Made by a program: the position numbers and the translations under genes
Shown here: piece by piece, positions 24,301-34,173 of the stretch
Numbering within the stretch: the first letter of the stretch is position 1
How the letters are laid out: the number at the start of each line of letters is the position of its first letter
Assembly (NCBI GenBank): GCA_964023205.1
Contig: OZ026850.1
Location: forward strand, 3,928,368 to 3,992,367
Source: Lutraria lutraria
Lineage: Eukaryota; Mollusca; Bivalvia; Venerida; Mactridae
Direction of reading: 5' to 3'
DNA: 64,000 nucleotides
Notes under the pieces: generated by a model
What the model was told of the DNA's origin: nothing
What the model saw: only the letters and a program-made list of their open reading frames with translations
Database searches by the model: none

Positions 24301-26241
24301 GAAATAGAGAAAAAACTTATCAAATTCAAAGAATGATACAAACATTCTTATCTAAATGCAAAATGTTACACTCGGGACAATTCCAATCAGCTTTATTCAA
24401 GATGGTATAACTTAAAAAACAAATGATTCTTTTGATTATTTCTTTTTAAAAAAAACATGGACACATATGCCTATCAATATGTTAAACTGCATGTTCTTTT
24501 CAAGCATCAGTTTACTTGCAGCAATATCATCAATTTGAATTTCCATTTTTTCCTTGAGCAAAATATTTTACATGTGCACTTGAATGGTGATTTCTAAATA
24601 ATACTTATAATTGAAATATTTGAACAAAATGCATTAAATTTTAAATATAACACATGTACAATGAATTTAAAAACAATCATTGATTACCCAAAAACTGAAC
24701 AAAATATAAAATATTGAAAAATGTGTAAAGAAAAAATGTCACGCTAAAAGTGTTACACTCGGGACATTTTTCGCCTATTTTTTTTTAATGTAACGTTTGA
24801 ACGAGAAACACAATCAAGCTGAAATTTTGCATAATTTTTAACAACATTTTAAATTACATTCTTGTGTTGTGTGGTATTCTTTAAATCTTGAAAAGAAAAA
24901 TTGTCTTCATTATTTTGATTTATGCCCTGATTATTTTTGCTTTTTCCCAGTCCAGAAGTTGAACCATATAATTTTAAAACAGACATAGTATTTATTAGTG
25001 ACATTTCAGTGCATTTTGAGATAATAAATACTCTCAGTAACCCATTTAGCGCTTGACCTTGACCTTATTAGTTTTCCCTCCATAATTCTGTAAAAAAAAT
25101 TCTATAAGTTGATTATTGTCACTAAACACTGCGAATATTTTATTTCTTTCGTAAGCTCTTGTTGTTTATTTTTGTCTTGTTTTCTACAAGATGAGTAAGA
25201 AACAATACTTCCACGAATGTCCAAGAGAAAAAAAAATATGTTGCAAATAAAAAGTTCAATTTCATTAGTAGGTATGATTTATATTTTTATTCCAAAGCAA
25301 TTATTTACTTAAGATTGTTCAAAAGAAGCATATTTTAATGTCAGATTTCTAATTAATTCTTTTATTTGGTTAATTCACACCCTATCTTTAAGTAAAGATT
25401 TACCAAATTAGCATTAAGAGTTACCCCTTGTTAATGGATGTTCAATTTGCTTTAAGTTTTAAAAAATGATAGGAACCCTTTGCATTTTGAATTTGCAAAT
25501 TCAGTGCCTATGAAGAATATAAGAAAGTTATTGAATGTAAAACACAATTCAAGGGGTTCTATCCATATCTTTTCAACATAAAAAGAAAGAAAAAAGAAGA
25601 GAACATCCACTTCAATGAGAACAAATGATAAGAAAATGCAATAGCACATTATCAATATAAATTGATGAAGACAAGTCGTCATAACGCTATTTCTACGGAA
25701 ACTATCATTTTTCAACAAGGGTAATAACTCTTATAAAAGTGTGTCGTAAAATAGATTAAAGTATCAGAGGCAACCATCAAAGAAATACATGTAATGACAA
25801 TTGAGAAACACTTTTTTTGTAATATTAACATTTTATGCAGTATAGATCAAATAAAGAAAAGTATAATACTTCAACTCACCTATTTACATTTGCAAATTCC
25901 ATCAATCTTCTAGAGTTCAGGGCATCCTGTCCGAGCCGTCTTGTTAATCCAATCATAGAAATTTTTTCAAAATCTTCGGGGAAAAAATAACGGTGTTGAT
26001 TCCGAAGGATTTCAATAAAAGCATCAACTTGAGCATCGCGAAATTGCCTGACAACATTGTCATACAAGGAATCCCTCGCTTCTGTTCCTGCTCTGACCAC
26101 ATAATGTTCCGTTTCATTCATGTTGTGACAAAATTCACGATAACTTAATTTTGAGCGATTATCATGTGATAAAATTAGACAGCAAATTGTAAACAAAACC
26201 AAATTAGTTGTCATACAGACATTTCTAACGTGAAATCTCAT
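12096..26241 (-). CDS. FAM20C-like: FAM20C-like secreted kinase, gene B (complete, 9 exons)
   Basis: Exons (high to low) 26241-25880, 20996-20869, 18898-18823, 17693-17601, 17028-16916, 15707-15557, 14730-14603, 14159-14078, 12378-12096 join in frame to 1416 bases (471 residues plus stop), between human FAM20B and FAM20C in length. All junctions are GT-AG. The N-terminus has a hydrophobic segment (about residues 11-25, NLVLFTICCLIL) fitting a signal or signal-anchor. The kinase core shows GGTQLN, the lysine motif TALMKPM, the glutamate motif HTAEIAAFQLD, LGFYKVPPTIGRRVNI, a C-x4-C-x3-C-x6-C cluster, NEDRHT and RDNGKG. By family knowledge this is a Golgi-lumen kinase; with Glu rather than the Gln of the FAM20A pseudokinase it should be active. 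FAM20C-like is preferred over FAM20B because of the cysteine spacing and KAEWE/DNGKGFG motifs, but orthology needs a tree. Confidence 0.92.
12379..14077 (-). other. Gene B intron 8
   Basis: 1699 bases, no gene. It holds a short GATA/GATC microsatellite at 13620-13647. The segment around 13261-13310 matches gene A intron 8 just before the TIR element there. Confidence 0.55.
14078..14159 (-). CDS. FAM20C-like: Gene B exon 8 (catalytic loop exon)
   Basis: 82 bases; acceptor CTCCAG, donor GTAAGT. Encodes GNEDRHTFYYYSQFLNNT and YSVMRDNGKG with both catalytic aspartates. Confidence 0.93.
14603..14730 (-). CDS. FAM20C-like: Gene B exon 7
   Basis: 128 bases; acceptor CAACAG, donor GTAGAT. Encodes HTRKAEWETDNTYCDKVRSQ through REAIDAYIFDFMTG. 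Confidence 0.92.
14951..15122. repeat. 34-bp tandem repeat, five copies, in gene B intron 6
   Basis: Units begin at the phrase AAATGGTTTTGACAATGAAA at 14961, 14995, 15028, 15062 and 15096 (spacing 34, 33, 34, 34) and are joined by CGACAGTAAA. Three overlapping minus-strand ORFs over this array are products of the repeat, not genes. The rest of intron 6 (to 15556) shows nothing else. Confidence 0.9.
15557..15707 (-). CDS. FAM20C-like: Gene B exon 6 (cysteine cluster)
   Basis: 151 bases; acceptor TTTCAG, donor GTATGT. Encodes VNNTCFYGHCQRWCELKHSF then CGQPDAIEVSVMMYMP and LPWSRTWS. The C-x4-C-x3-C-x6-C spacing equals that of human FAM20C. NNT is a possible N-glycosylation site. Confidence 0.92.
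15812..15985 (+). repeat. ACAGTCAAACCTG-family MITE-like repeat
   Basis: Starts ACAGTCAAACCTGTGAACAA. Same family as 11871, 27661-27766 (with both inverted ends visible) and 62040-62220. Lies in gene B intron 5 (15708-16915), which otherwise shows no gene. Confidence 0.5.
16916..17028 (-). CDS. FAM20C-like: Gene B exon 5
   Basis: 113 bases; acceptor TTTCAG, donor GTAAAT. Encodes ILGFYKVPPTIGRRVNILTE through PMEFTETIYKSE. Family-typical VPPTIGR turn. Confidence 0.92.
17150..17545 (+). repeat. Hairpin-family tandem-core repeat fragment in gene B intron 4
   Basis: Contains two core units with TAGCTCTAGGCCTTGTGG and TAGAGGTCCACTAGACAA phrases and the distal GAAGGAGATGTTGTTTAAAG plus GACGACGGACGGA end. 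Same family as the array at 50723-52303 but lacking both hairpin ends. Confidence 0.75.
17601..17693 (-). CDS. FAM20C-like: Gene B exon 4
   Basis: 93 bases; acceptor TTCCAG, donor GTGAGT. Encodes LPRSYEELNNTYYYDFIERH then TAEIAAFQLDK, including the active-site glutamate of AEIAAF. A TTAA-flanked MITE ends only six bases upstream of the exon-proximal acceptor AG. Confidence 0.93.
17700..18032. mobile_element. TTAA-flanked MITE, full copy, gene B intron 3
   Basis: Ends are TTAA-AGTCCCATAA and AATGGGACT-TTAA, so TTAA is either the target duplication (piggyBac-type) or the terminal tetranucleotide. No coding capacity. The paralogous relic exon 4 at 45237-45308 keeps GGAATTAATTC at the equivalent place, with a single TTAA and no element, supporting TTAA as target site. 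Other copies: 26879-27127, 39434-39797, 41846-42069. Confidence 0.85.
18823..18898 (-). CDS. FAM20C-like: Gene B exon 3 (ATP-lysine exon)
   Basis: 76 bases; acceptor TTGCAG, donor GTATGC. Encodes DIVGGTQLNIRAIMEDGTTA then LMKPMR. The lysine corresponds to the ATP-contacting lysine of the FAM20C ALFKPM motif. Gene C has lost this part of the exon. Confidence 0.92.
19253..19828. mobile_element. Second TTAA-flanked MITE family, gene B intron 2
   Basis: Ends TTAA-AGGGGCATGCCCTGGA and, inverted, TTAA-AGGGGCATGCCCAGGA, continuing with ACTGAAGYGTCT on both sides. No transposase. A related, more decayed element lies at 43644-44012 in gene C intron 1. Confidence 0.8.
20013..20085. repeat. Near-perfect 34-bp hairpin in gene B intron 2
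   Basis: Arms 20013-20046 and 20052-20085 differ at one base and are separated by a five-base loop. The arm includes GATGAATCGGTTGCCGT, resembling the SINE body, so it may be two head-to-head SINE fragments. If transcribed with the gene it would fold as a long snapback. Confidence 0.9.
20869..20996 (-). CDS. FAM20C-like: Gene B exon 2
   Basis: 128 bases; acceptor TTCAG, donor GTGAGT. Encodes SAPLSAWLLMHANIRQHSIY then DPDDPNLVTLMHNMATLQIK. The W-x3-H-x-NI and YDPDDP motifs are family-typical of the region before the kinase core. Confidence 0.9.
21035..21319 (-). repeat. tRNA-derived SINE with 7-bp target duplication
   Basis: The body 21042-21312 is flanked by CTGAAAG on both sides (21035-21041 and 21313-21319). 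Read on the minus strand it has a tRNA-like head (GGTTTCGATTCCCGGTCGCG near the B box), a body with GGTTCCTTGTGAAAGCG and GAATCGGCCGCC, and a tail GGCGTTAAACCGAAATAAAC. This is the best-delimited copy of the family in the window. Confidence 0.8.
21370..21479. repeat. Double hairpin in gene B intron 1
   Basis: The first stem is 21370-21384 with 21394-21408 (14 of 15 pairs, ACTAGT ends). The second stem is 21417-21442 with 21454-21479 (24 of 26 pairs, loop 11). The surrounding sequence belongs to a repeat also found at about 34500-34620, 42220-42310 and 55280-55400. Confidence 0.85.
21525..22114 (-). mobile_element. Non-LTR retrotransposon remnant (RT C-terminal region)
   Basis: Minus-strand frames carry fragments such as WNESQIKEKEL, GWIENVRF and KKWIVQQKTQVPILTNFINI, which look like the C-terminal region of a LINE polymerase. 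Many stops and frame changes. It is interrupted at 22115 by the TIR-bounded insert. Confidence 0.4.
22115..24927. mobile_element. 2.8-kb insert with perfect 27-bp inverted ends and a dispersed 15-bp motif
   Basis: Positions 22115-22141 and 24901-24927 are exact inverted copies (start GGGCATAAATCAAAATAA). Inside, very AT-rich noncoding sequence carries GTTACACTCGGGACA or close variants at 22659, 23055 (variant), 23411 (variant), 24200, 24365, 24752, and inverted at 23841. There is no ORF of note. I infer a non-autonomous DNA element whose internal motif could be transposase-binding or another protein site. No target duplication is clear. Confidence 0.7.
24928..25879 (-). other. Gene B intron 1, part next to exon 1
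   Basis: No gene; the ORF at 25452-25718 is intronic. The segment 25690-25850 recurs at about 31370-31500 in the same orientation, evidence for a duplicated and decayed copy upstream. Confidence 0.5.
25880..26241 (-). CDS. FAM20C-like: Gene B exon 1 (start codon, signal segment)
   Basis: Starts ATG at 26241; a second Met at residue 10 is an alternative start just before the hydrophobic run. Encodes the stem region with HRYFFPEDFEKISMIGLTRR and ends LMEFANVNR; donor GTGAGT at 25879. The N-terminal length and the FFPE-F-x-ISM-x-LTR pattern match exon 1 of gene C. Confidence 0.88.
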
Positions 26242-26388
26242 TTCTCTAAATACCGCGACACCTTGTGTATTATATCTATTTCCGCAGTTGAATCCAATCT
26301 AACTACTCTCAATACGTCTTTTGTTTCCCCGCAACACATAGACAGTGCGGTATCTTACAATATCATGACATATCAATATCGAAATAAT

Positions 26389-26397
26389 CTTTTTATA
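26389..26397 (-). promoter_or_regulatory. Possible TATA box of gene B
   Basis: TATAAAAAG on the minus strand about 150 bases before the start codon. Placement is plausible but no conserved counterpart was identified upstream of gene C. Confidence 0.2.
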
Positions 26398-26878
26398 ACG
26401 CTAATTTTTTCACCATCCTAATTACTGAACTTTTTACAAGACAAAAAGTACATCCCCGACTGCCACACACGTGTCTTTCAGCGAAAAAAAAAATTCATTA
26501 TCTAAGTTCGCGTTTTGCAGATAAAGTCTTGTAACACAGATGTTCCACAATAAGTTCCCGACATATTGAAGTGTCTTTCAACATGCTTTTGATTGAAAAT
26601 TATTGAATTATAATATGGTTCTCTCATACAACCATTTATTGCATTACCTAGCAATTTCTTTAAGCCATTCGAAGCCTAATGCACAAAGTTAATATAATTT
26701 CATTGGTTCCCATGATTGAAAATTACTCACCATGATATTTAAAAAAAACGATGAGTTATTTGAGTTTTAAATGTGACTTGAAGTCATTGGAATTAGGCCA
26801 TATTTCGAAGATTAATGTATCGTTATTGACTTAATACAATAAAAACCGTAAAATAATATTTTAAGTTATTTACAAAGA

Positions 26879-27127
26879 TTAAAGTCCCATAAGCATATAA
26901 ATTTATCGGTCATAATAGTTTCTGTTTGTTCTATAACAGAGGAACCCGACGTGTTTTCCTCCCGTGCATACTTTATAGTAAGAAAACATGTTTCCAAAAT
27001 CACTATCGTATTTTTTTTTAATATCATTGAAAAAAGACTATTTATAGAACAGGTGTATTTTCCCGCAGTCATATTAGGCACACGGCTCTCTATATTTTAA
27101 GTTTTCAAAAGCAAAATTCACAGCGAA
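26879..27127 (+). mobile_element. TTAA-AGTCCCAT MITE, truncated copy
   Basis: Intact left end (TTAA then AGTCCCATAAGC) and internal body to about CACAGCGAAA; the right end is missing. Confidence 0.75.
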
Positions 27128-27420
27128 ACAGACATTGGGTGAATTACTTGAGAATATAATGCATCAGTATCATTTTGTAGCAGAAATGTTATCTAGGGAA
27201 CAGTGCCTCAGAATTAAAGTATTTGTTTTCATTTTTAATCAGTGGCGTATTACGTAATAAAAAGCGGTGTTCATGGTACAGTCTGGTATCTAACGAACGA
27301 AGGACAGTACAAAAATGAGGCATGTTTCCCTCCATTACACATTTACAGTTATTTAAAGGCTAATTGTTACAAAAAAATACTGTTGTAATGCATTCCTAAA
27401 TACAGAGTAGTAATTATCGT
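27128..27420 (+). repeat. Dispersed repeat X, partial copy
   Basis: Shares TTATCTAG...GCCTCA, GAGGCATGTTTCCCTCCAT and following bases with 38402-38690 (same strand) and, inverted, with about 58140-58320. Interspersed repeat of unknown class. Confidence 0.55.
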
Positions 27421-27658
27421 TTCGATTGCAGAAAAAGTAAATTACGTGGTTTATCGACCTCGTATGTCTTTCCAAAGGTCGAGTATGTTCATATGTTTGA
27501 ATGATTATCATCTTTTATATGTTGCTATGACAGTAACTTTGGGAGTACAAATTGTTACTTGTATACAGGAGGTTAGGTTACCAACCGGTATTGGACCTAA
27601 CTACTGTTACAAAACAGTCGTGAAACCAGAATATTGAAAAGTAAGAGAACAAAAACAG

Positions 27659-27767
27659 ACACGGTCAAACCTGTGTTAGCGGGCAACTCCGAATAAAGGA
27701 AACCTGTCAATAAAGTGCATATAATATCTTTCCCAAGGTTGACTTTTGTTCCCAGGTTTGACTGTAT
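27659..27767. mobile_element. Short MITE with ACAGTCAAACCTG-type inverted ends
   Basis: Starts ACGGTCAAACCTG and ends with the inverse CAGGTTTGACTGT, about 108 bases in all. The compact copy gives both ends of the family. Confidence 0.65.
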
Positions 27768-28282
27768 ATGTATGAATCACTATCAACACCCGTTCAATGA
27801 TATTATCATATAACTCTGTGTATTAAAGCATGTGTTGTACTTGTTCCTGATGCGACACAAGCTGTTACACTGAAAACCACACTGATATGATTATCTATAT
27901 CTAGCCAAATTTTAAATGATGAATGTTTACAAGTGCTGATGCTTGGCTATAATTATGTAAATTACATTTATATAAGTCTTCGGTCGAGCAAGTCAATTAA
28001 TTTATATAATTGCGATGTAGCAATAGATATGTTGACATCTCGAAAACATCTGTGTTTTCGTCATCTACAGCCTCCATAAATTCGCCTCTGTATGCAATCG
28101 TGACTATTCGGGCATTACCGGACATTTCCGTCACTGAGAATACGCATTTTCTATGGACAAACTCCAAAGAGTTCCAATTGCACTGTATGTCCATATTAGA
28201 CCACAATCCAAACCATTTTATGTGAACCACTCTTCTTGGTTGTCGCGTTAAATAAAAACGAGTGACTTCCCTTCTGAGCCAT
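27768..28282. other. Intergenic repeat block
   Basis: No gene. The segment 28090-28280 (TCGGGCATTACCGGACATT..., TTTTCTATGGACAAA) recurs at 53585-53770 and more distantly at 47260-47340. The opposing ORFs at 28000-28230 are in this repeat. Confidence 0.5.
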
Positions 28283-28370
28283 GCTTAACTGTTCTGAGCC
28301 GATATAAAGTCTTATGAATTTTAAAGGTGCGTTTTATTCTTCTGATACGGCACTGTATCAGTAACCCCTT
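28283..28370 (-). pseudogene. Relic of FAM20 exon 9
   Basis: The minus strand aligns with the middle of gene B exon 9: the segment coding MQCC.IRRN..LKFIKLYIGPEQLS is recognisable as CAGTGCCGTATCAGAAGAAT and TATCGGCTCAGAACAGTTAA. A frameshift and substitutions make it noncoding. It belongs to the A/B subgroup. Confidence 0.75.
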
Positions 28371-29394
28371 AGTTAGATAATTAATCGAAATCTCCGTGCA
28401 TACTGACCATACCGGTGTAGAATTACGTTCACAGTACATACCAGGTGGTTATTTAAAACATATCTGTGTCCAATTGTTTTAATACCTCAAGTCTTTTTTA
28501 TGCAAACAAATTGTCAGTGATCTTGCTATATGCATTCATATAAAATAAGGGATCAACATGTAAAATAATTGTGATTGAAATTAATTATATTTATATTGAT
28601 ACAGTTTACAGTAAATGTCCTACAATATACTTACGATATTCATGATTTGTTAAGCGTGAAGTGTACTTTTATATAATTATTACCATGTTCTTATTGTTAT
28701 GTTTGTGTGTGGGCCGGTGGCCGTATATAACGAACTAAAGATATTGACTATACCAATAGACACGTAAGAAATGTCAATGACTATATTGCAACGGTAAGCA
28801 GGCATTGGGTAATTTTTACATAGGTATCATACCATATTTAATTTTATAGGTAACAGGGTAGTATTGAAAAATGGATTTTATATCAATATTCCAAATTTTT
28901 CTGATAATTTCCCCTTATTTAACAAACCTTGTTTGCCAAATACACCTTTTAAAACTGCGTAAAAACAAGGGCAATATAAACAAACTAAAGTGGCATACAG
29001 TTACATAAGAACATAAAAATTGCTATAGATTAAATTCGATTCTAAAGACTAGATGGTCGTTCAGGAAAACAATATGCCCCCAGTTAATTTGTAATTGCAG
29101 AAGGCACAAATATCATACATAATTACCCCTATATGTTCAATATAGGAAAATTGACCAAAATTAAATAACTGTTATCCCATACCACTGTACTGAAGTGTCT
29201 TCGAGTAGACTGAGCTGCTGTTGTACACAAGCCAGCAGGAAACCTTTGGGATTTGGACGATACTGTATCAAAAGTATGTGATTACAACAAAATCAATACA
29301 AGCTATCTGTTAACAGATATATAAGCCCAATATAAGTACAATTTCGAAATGTCTAAGCCGGTAAATTACATGTCGTTTGTCTCCATGTTTACTG
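28371..29394. other. Intergenic, nothing recognised
   Basis: AT-rich sequence with no supported gene or clear repeat. Confidence 0.4.
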
Positions 29395-29583
29395 TACTGT
29401 AGTCTTTCTAGTACTAACTAACCAATCTACTAGGAACCGACAATGTATCAATATATGGAGGAATGTCGGCAGTTTTGTCAAATATTCATGGATGGGTATG
29501 ACCTGTCGCGAACGGGAATCGAACCCGGAACGCAGGACTACAAATCAAGCGGACTAACAAGTGGACCACGACCGCCGCGCACG
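29395..29583 (-). repeat. tRNA-derived SINE, - orientation
   Basis: On the minus strand: GTGGTCCACTTGTTAGTCCG (A-box region) and GGGTTCGATTCCCG (B box), then GCGACAGGTCATACCCATCC and the family body. Head better kept than in other copies; not an intact tRNA. Confidence 0.65.
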
Positions 29584-30442
29584 TGTTAAACCGAACATAC
29601 AATGTAATCAATTGAATAGAAAGAATATTACTGTAAGTTTGTCTAAATATATTTAAGAGTGCAAATAAGTAATAGTGGTGGCCATTAACCCAGGTTTATG
29701 GATTAAATCTTGCGGCATAAAGTATTTGAACTTTTGACGTGAGGGGACTCTTCTGTCTGTTCGTTAACAGCTGTCGACAAATTATCATTCTGTTTCTTAA
29801 TTGAATGCAACAACTTATCGGTACTTTAGTTAAGACATTTACTGCAACAGAAAATGGCAAAAACATAGCCACTATATGACATTGAAGATAACATCAGCAT
29901 TTTCAGCAAAGTCGTGTTATGTTTTTTGACGCCTTTCATTAGGGTTGGTGAACTGAAGAAGATCCTCAGTCTTCTCTCTAGATCTTTCGTCTTGCAATGT
30001 CACAGACTGAACATAAGTGGTGTAATCTGATGTTGGTATAAACTACACAGACGCATATAATTGCGCAGACGGTAAATAAATAGAAAGATATCGAAAAATG
30101 CAGAAGAAAAAGATATAGATGAAGACAAATATAACAGACGATAAGCTGTTGTTGGAGGTAAATTGATAAAGAATATTAAATTAAATGTTGTTCATTATGA
30201 AATTGATATTTAAAAAAGATTATGAAATCATGATGATTATTAAATTAATCTTTCGAAAAATGATTTTTTTAAAATGTATTAATAAAAATGGGGAGAGAAA
30301 TAATCAGGAAAACTATTCTGCTTCAGATTTAGGTCTTCTACAACAATGTCCAAAATTATTATCTCAAAATGGAGGGGACAGATTTTAAAAACTTTTATAA
30401 CTTTTATCGGTTTCCATGATAAAAAATGATTTGCCATATAAA
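29584..30442. other. Intergenic with dispersed blocks
   Basis: No gene. 30040-30180 and 30330-30420 match 8890-9080 and 8640-8740 respectively. The ORF at 30185-30388 lies in this repeat. Confidence 0.4.
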
Positions 30443-31236
30443 TAAACAAGAGAGTCATGATGGCACCTGACTACCATTGCAGCCTTGCTCAATCGTGTGA
30501 CGACAAGGGTCAAGGTAAATTTGACCCTTCTGGTCATGACTATGAACAAATATGGTAGAGGATCCTACATATTTTAAAGTATCGTAGCTCTGTTTTCTTG
30601 TTTATTTTTAGTGTTTATTTTTTAGAAAAAATTCCTATGAACAATCAAGTGATTCCCCCAGGGCAGGGCCCATTTGACACAGAGGTTTTGTCATAGACAA
30701 GTTTGGAAGTGGTTCACTAAGCATTATTATATATCAGATAGCTAAGCTCTAGACCTTCTTATCCATTTTTAGTGTTCTTTTGAAGATTTTCCCATGTATA
30801 TTCAAGTGACATCCGGGGCATGGTCAGTTGGTAGAGGTCTACTTGTCAGTAGATAATGCTACACACAAACTTTCAGAGCTCTAGACATTGCTGATCTTGA
30901 CAAGAAAATCTTTGAAAATATCCCTATAGAAATCTACATAAATCAAGTGACCCCTGGGCCGAGGTCAAGTTTGAGCCGGGGATCATAATTCTAGATAATG
31001 CAAGGCAATGCTACACACTGAATGTCAAAGCTCTGGGTCCTGAGTTCTGCGCTAATGAAAATCTTTGAACAACATGGAAAACATGGAGTATGAAACAAGG
31101 AGTTCCGTTCGTATTTGCTCACTAGTTTAGGAGGAGGTGTTGTTTAAATAAATTGTTGACGACGGACGGATGGATGACGATAGACACAGCCCGATTCTAA
31201 AAGCTCACCTTGGCACTCTGTGTCAGGTGAGCTAAA
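30443..31236 (+). repeat. Hairpin-ended tandem-core element, full-length copy
   Basis: Starts AAACAAGAGAGTCATGATGG and ends in the imperfect palindrome GCTCACCTTGGCACTCTGTG...CAGGTGAGCTAA. The core has degenerate units with CTCTAGACC and TGACCCCTGGGCC phrases. Same family as 50723-52303. Confidence 0.75.
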
Positions 31237-34131
31237 ATAGATTTCCATTGAGTCTTCCTTCATTCCCTTATGTCTGCAATGAAATTAAAAGATGTAGGCC
31301 ATTTCAAAGATGTAATGAACAATGTCAATCTTATTTGATAAAGAAAAGTATGCAATATCCATAGAAATTATTCTTTTTCAATAAGGGCAATAACCCTTGC
31401 AAATTGTTTAATGTGTCGTATAATTAATTGAAGTACCTAGCTATCAAAGAAATGATGATAAATTGGCTATATTATTTTGTAATATTAACAGTTTTAATAC
31501 GTGTCATTGAGCAATATCGGAAAGTTGCAAAATCAAAGGTGTCGTCGTCTTCATTGATATCTGTATCATTACTTAGCAAATCCTGTTCAATTATTTTATT
31601 TTTCTATCTTTTTGGGGGTTAGGTGGTATTTTGGAAAATTGCGGTTTCATGAAGTATGTTCAAAGTTTTGTGAATTTTTAAAAGGATTACAGAACCCAAC
31701 ACAAGCCACTAAATTCTTGCTTATTTTTATTGAATATTTAGAATGAATCATTTATAAATCATATACCAGGAGCATTTTCTGAATTTTGTAATTTTGAAAT
31801 TTGTAAAATGAAATTAAAGATGTCATAAAATCTTAGAATAAGGGAGAGTACTAATTAGTAATATTACCTAATTTTGTGATAAATAATCGAATATTACTAA
31901 CCTGGGTCCAACATTTCAAAATGTTGTATAGTTGAAGTATGTTTGTAAACATAAGCTCCTATGAATACATAAAGAGTATTGTGTTGGATATGCAATGTGT
32001 TTGTTTGTTTGTTTCGGATAATCATTTTTTCTCCAATATACATGATGTGTAAATCATTTTTTTTAGGGGGGAGGGGTAATCTCGTTATACGACAAATGTT
32101 CATTTATATGCGGCGGTCGATTCACCAGACAAGTTTTCCTGGATATTATTATAACCAGTACTTATTTACCCTTCTACAAGGAATCGGCTACTTCTCCACA
32201 TGTGAAGCGAAATCAACGTTGTTGTCTAATTACAAATTGCAAACTTTGGGCAATTGATATTGGATACATCATCAATTGAAATGTGTTCAGTTTGAGAAGC
32301 GTTAAAAACGTTCGGCTTGTACACACAAAGACACCAATACGAAAGAGCCAATTCCATTGCTTGCAGCGGGGTGACATAGGAACTCGTTTAATCCACTCTA
32401 ATTTCTAAATTTCATCATTCTATTTCTACATGGAATTTTTTTTTACAAGATTCTTTAAAATAACTTGCAAAGAAACTATGTACTGCTTGAGAAAATATAC
32501 TGGTTAAAATATTAAATTTAACATTTAACTGTTAAACTATGTTTGTATTAATTTCGCAAAATGGACTGTTTTAATTATTTATCAACAATTTACATCATCT
32601 GATTGCAGCAAAGAGCATTTATTTGAGTAATTCATTGCTTTAATAATATTATTCTTAATATTTTGCATTTAACATAAACATACTTCTTGTTTAAAAAAAG
32701 ATCATTTATATTATTGATTAAACATTGAAAAAATTTAAGTATTAATACAGTAGCTATATATCAGCCATATATAGTAACTGATTATGTAATTAGAAGCTAG
32801 TCTATTAATGACCCTGTCTCTTGCACCCCCCCCCCCCCCCCCCTACTGTGGAATATACCGAACTGCTGGGTCTTAGTCACATGCCTCGTATTCCTGGTTC
32901 AATGTCTTTAATATTGAGTAATAACATAACAATTACTATCTGAAACATAAATGCACCCTTTAATTAGACTTAGCTACTATTGTCAATTCGGTATTATATA
33001 ATTCTGGTTTACGGAATTGTACCTTGCGTGTGTGTGTCCGGGACTTTTGTCAGGGTACTTAAAGGCTAGATCCTCTTGATTGCGGCATATGTACCATGAC
33101 AGAGGTTTCTATTCCCTAATACCAGTATCGGGTCGTGAACAACTTTAGAGTAATTCTTCATATATTTACGAATACCATTATCCATATGTTTCGCATATTC
33201 TACTATTCATAAAGTGATTTGATATATTTGACTTCCAACATTACACCCTTAAATTAAGTTTAGTTAAACAATCGCGCCGACAAAATAGTCTTGAGGAAAA
33301 TTGTTTCATACATCACGTGATGTTTATAAAGCCGTTATATCATAGCTAAGGCCATAGTCGCTTGGTATGACTTAAAAATACGTTGCAAATACATTGCTAA
33401 ACACATCAAGCAAACGGTCAGGGTAAGTCATCTACTTTCACTTGTTTTTTGTGTAAAGCATGAATACACACCTCGCCCATTTCCTGCGATTTTCTTAAAC
33501 CGGAACTTGGATCGGTAGTTGAAATGGGAACAATGAAAAAGTCTGGGCTATAGATAAATATTTGGGCAAGGGGTATTTTACCCCCTGCATTCTTCAGCAG
33601 GGGGTATTTTACTTATTAATTATTTGCGGGGGTATTTCAAATTGTTAAAGGGTAATGACAATTATGGGAACCACTCTAAAGGGTATTCACTTATAAACAC
33701 AAACACACACAAAGACCTTACCTTCTAAATGCACTTTGTTGTATTGTGTTCTTCTTCTATATTTAAAGTGTAAATTATTCTTATGAACTAGTTTTCCATC
33801 CAGTGAGGAATGTTCATGTAGCTTATATACAATACAATTGACTTATTTAATATGTTAAATTAAATCACCATAGTTACAGATATTAATTTTAATTTGATAG
33901 TTACGCATTTTGATTGAGTAAAACGAGTACTCGGGATTTTAAGCGCGTATCGGTACGCTCTAGAAATATTGTTTATGCGTATTTCGGGAAAACTAATGCG
34001 TATTTACGCAAATACGTCCGTTATCTGGAGCCCTGAAAAGCGTTCCTAAATATAGAAATGCGGAGCCCAGCTTAGACCTCGTGACTTTTCTGGTAACAAA
34101 AAGTTTAAACCAATGAAACTGCATTTTTCTT
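31237..34131. other. Intergenic region between gene C and the relic zone
   Basis: No gene. 31370-31500 duplicates the gene B intron 1 flank. 32075-32400 is a SINE-like block in minus orientation plus the flank also seen at 10130-10310. 32826-32843 is a run of 18 C. 33470-33560 contains an ATCGGTAGTTGAAATGGGA repeat also seen near 20470 and 54825. The rest is unassigned. Confidence 0.5.
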
Positions 34132-34137
34132 TTTATT
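34132..34137 (-). terminator. Poly(A) signal of gene C
   Basis: AATAAA on the minus strand 36 bases after the stop codon; conserved in position in gene D. Confidence 0.55.
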
Positions 34138-34173
34138 GTAATAAATTGTAAATGAAAGACGTTTATAAGCACT

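Noticed and set aside
25452..25718. 88-codon minus-strand ORF near gene B exon 1
   Set aside because: AT-rich, in intron 1, not needed for an in-frame transcript (exon 1 joins exon 2 directly), and absent from gene C.
29500..29583. Minus-strand tRNA gene
   Set aside because: Good A and B boxes but it continues into a SINE body found in several other places; the cloverleaf is imperfect.
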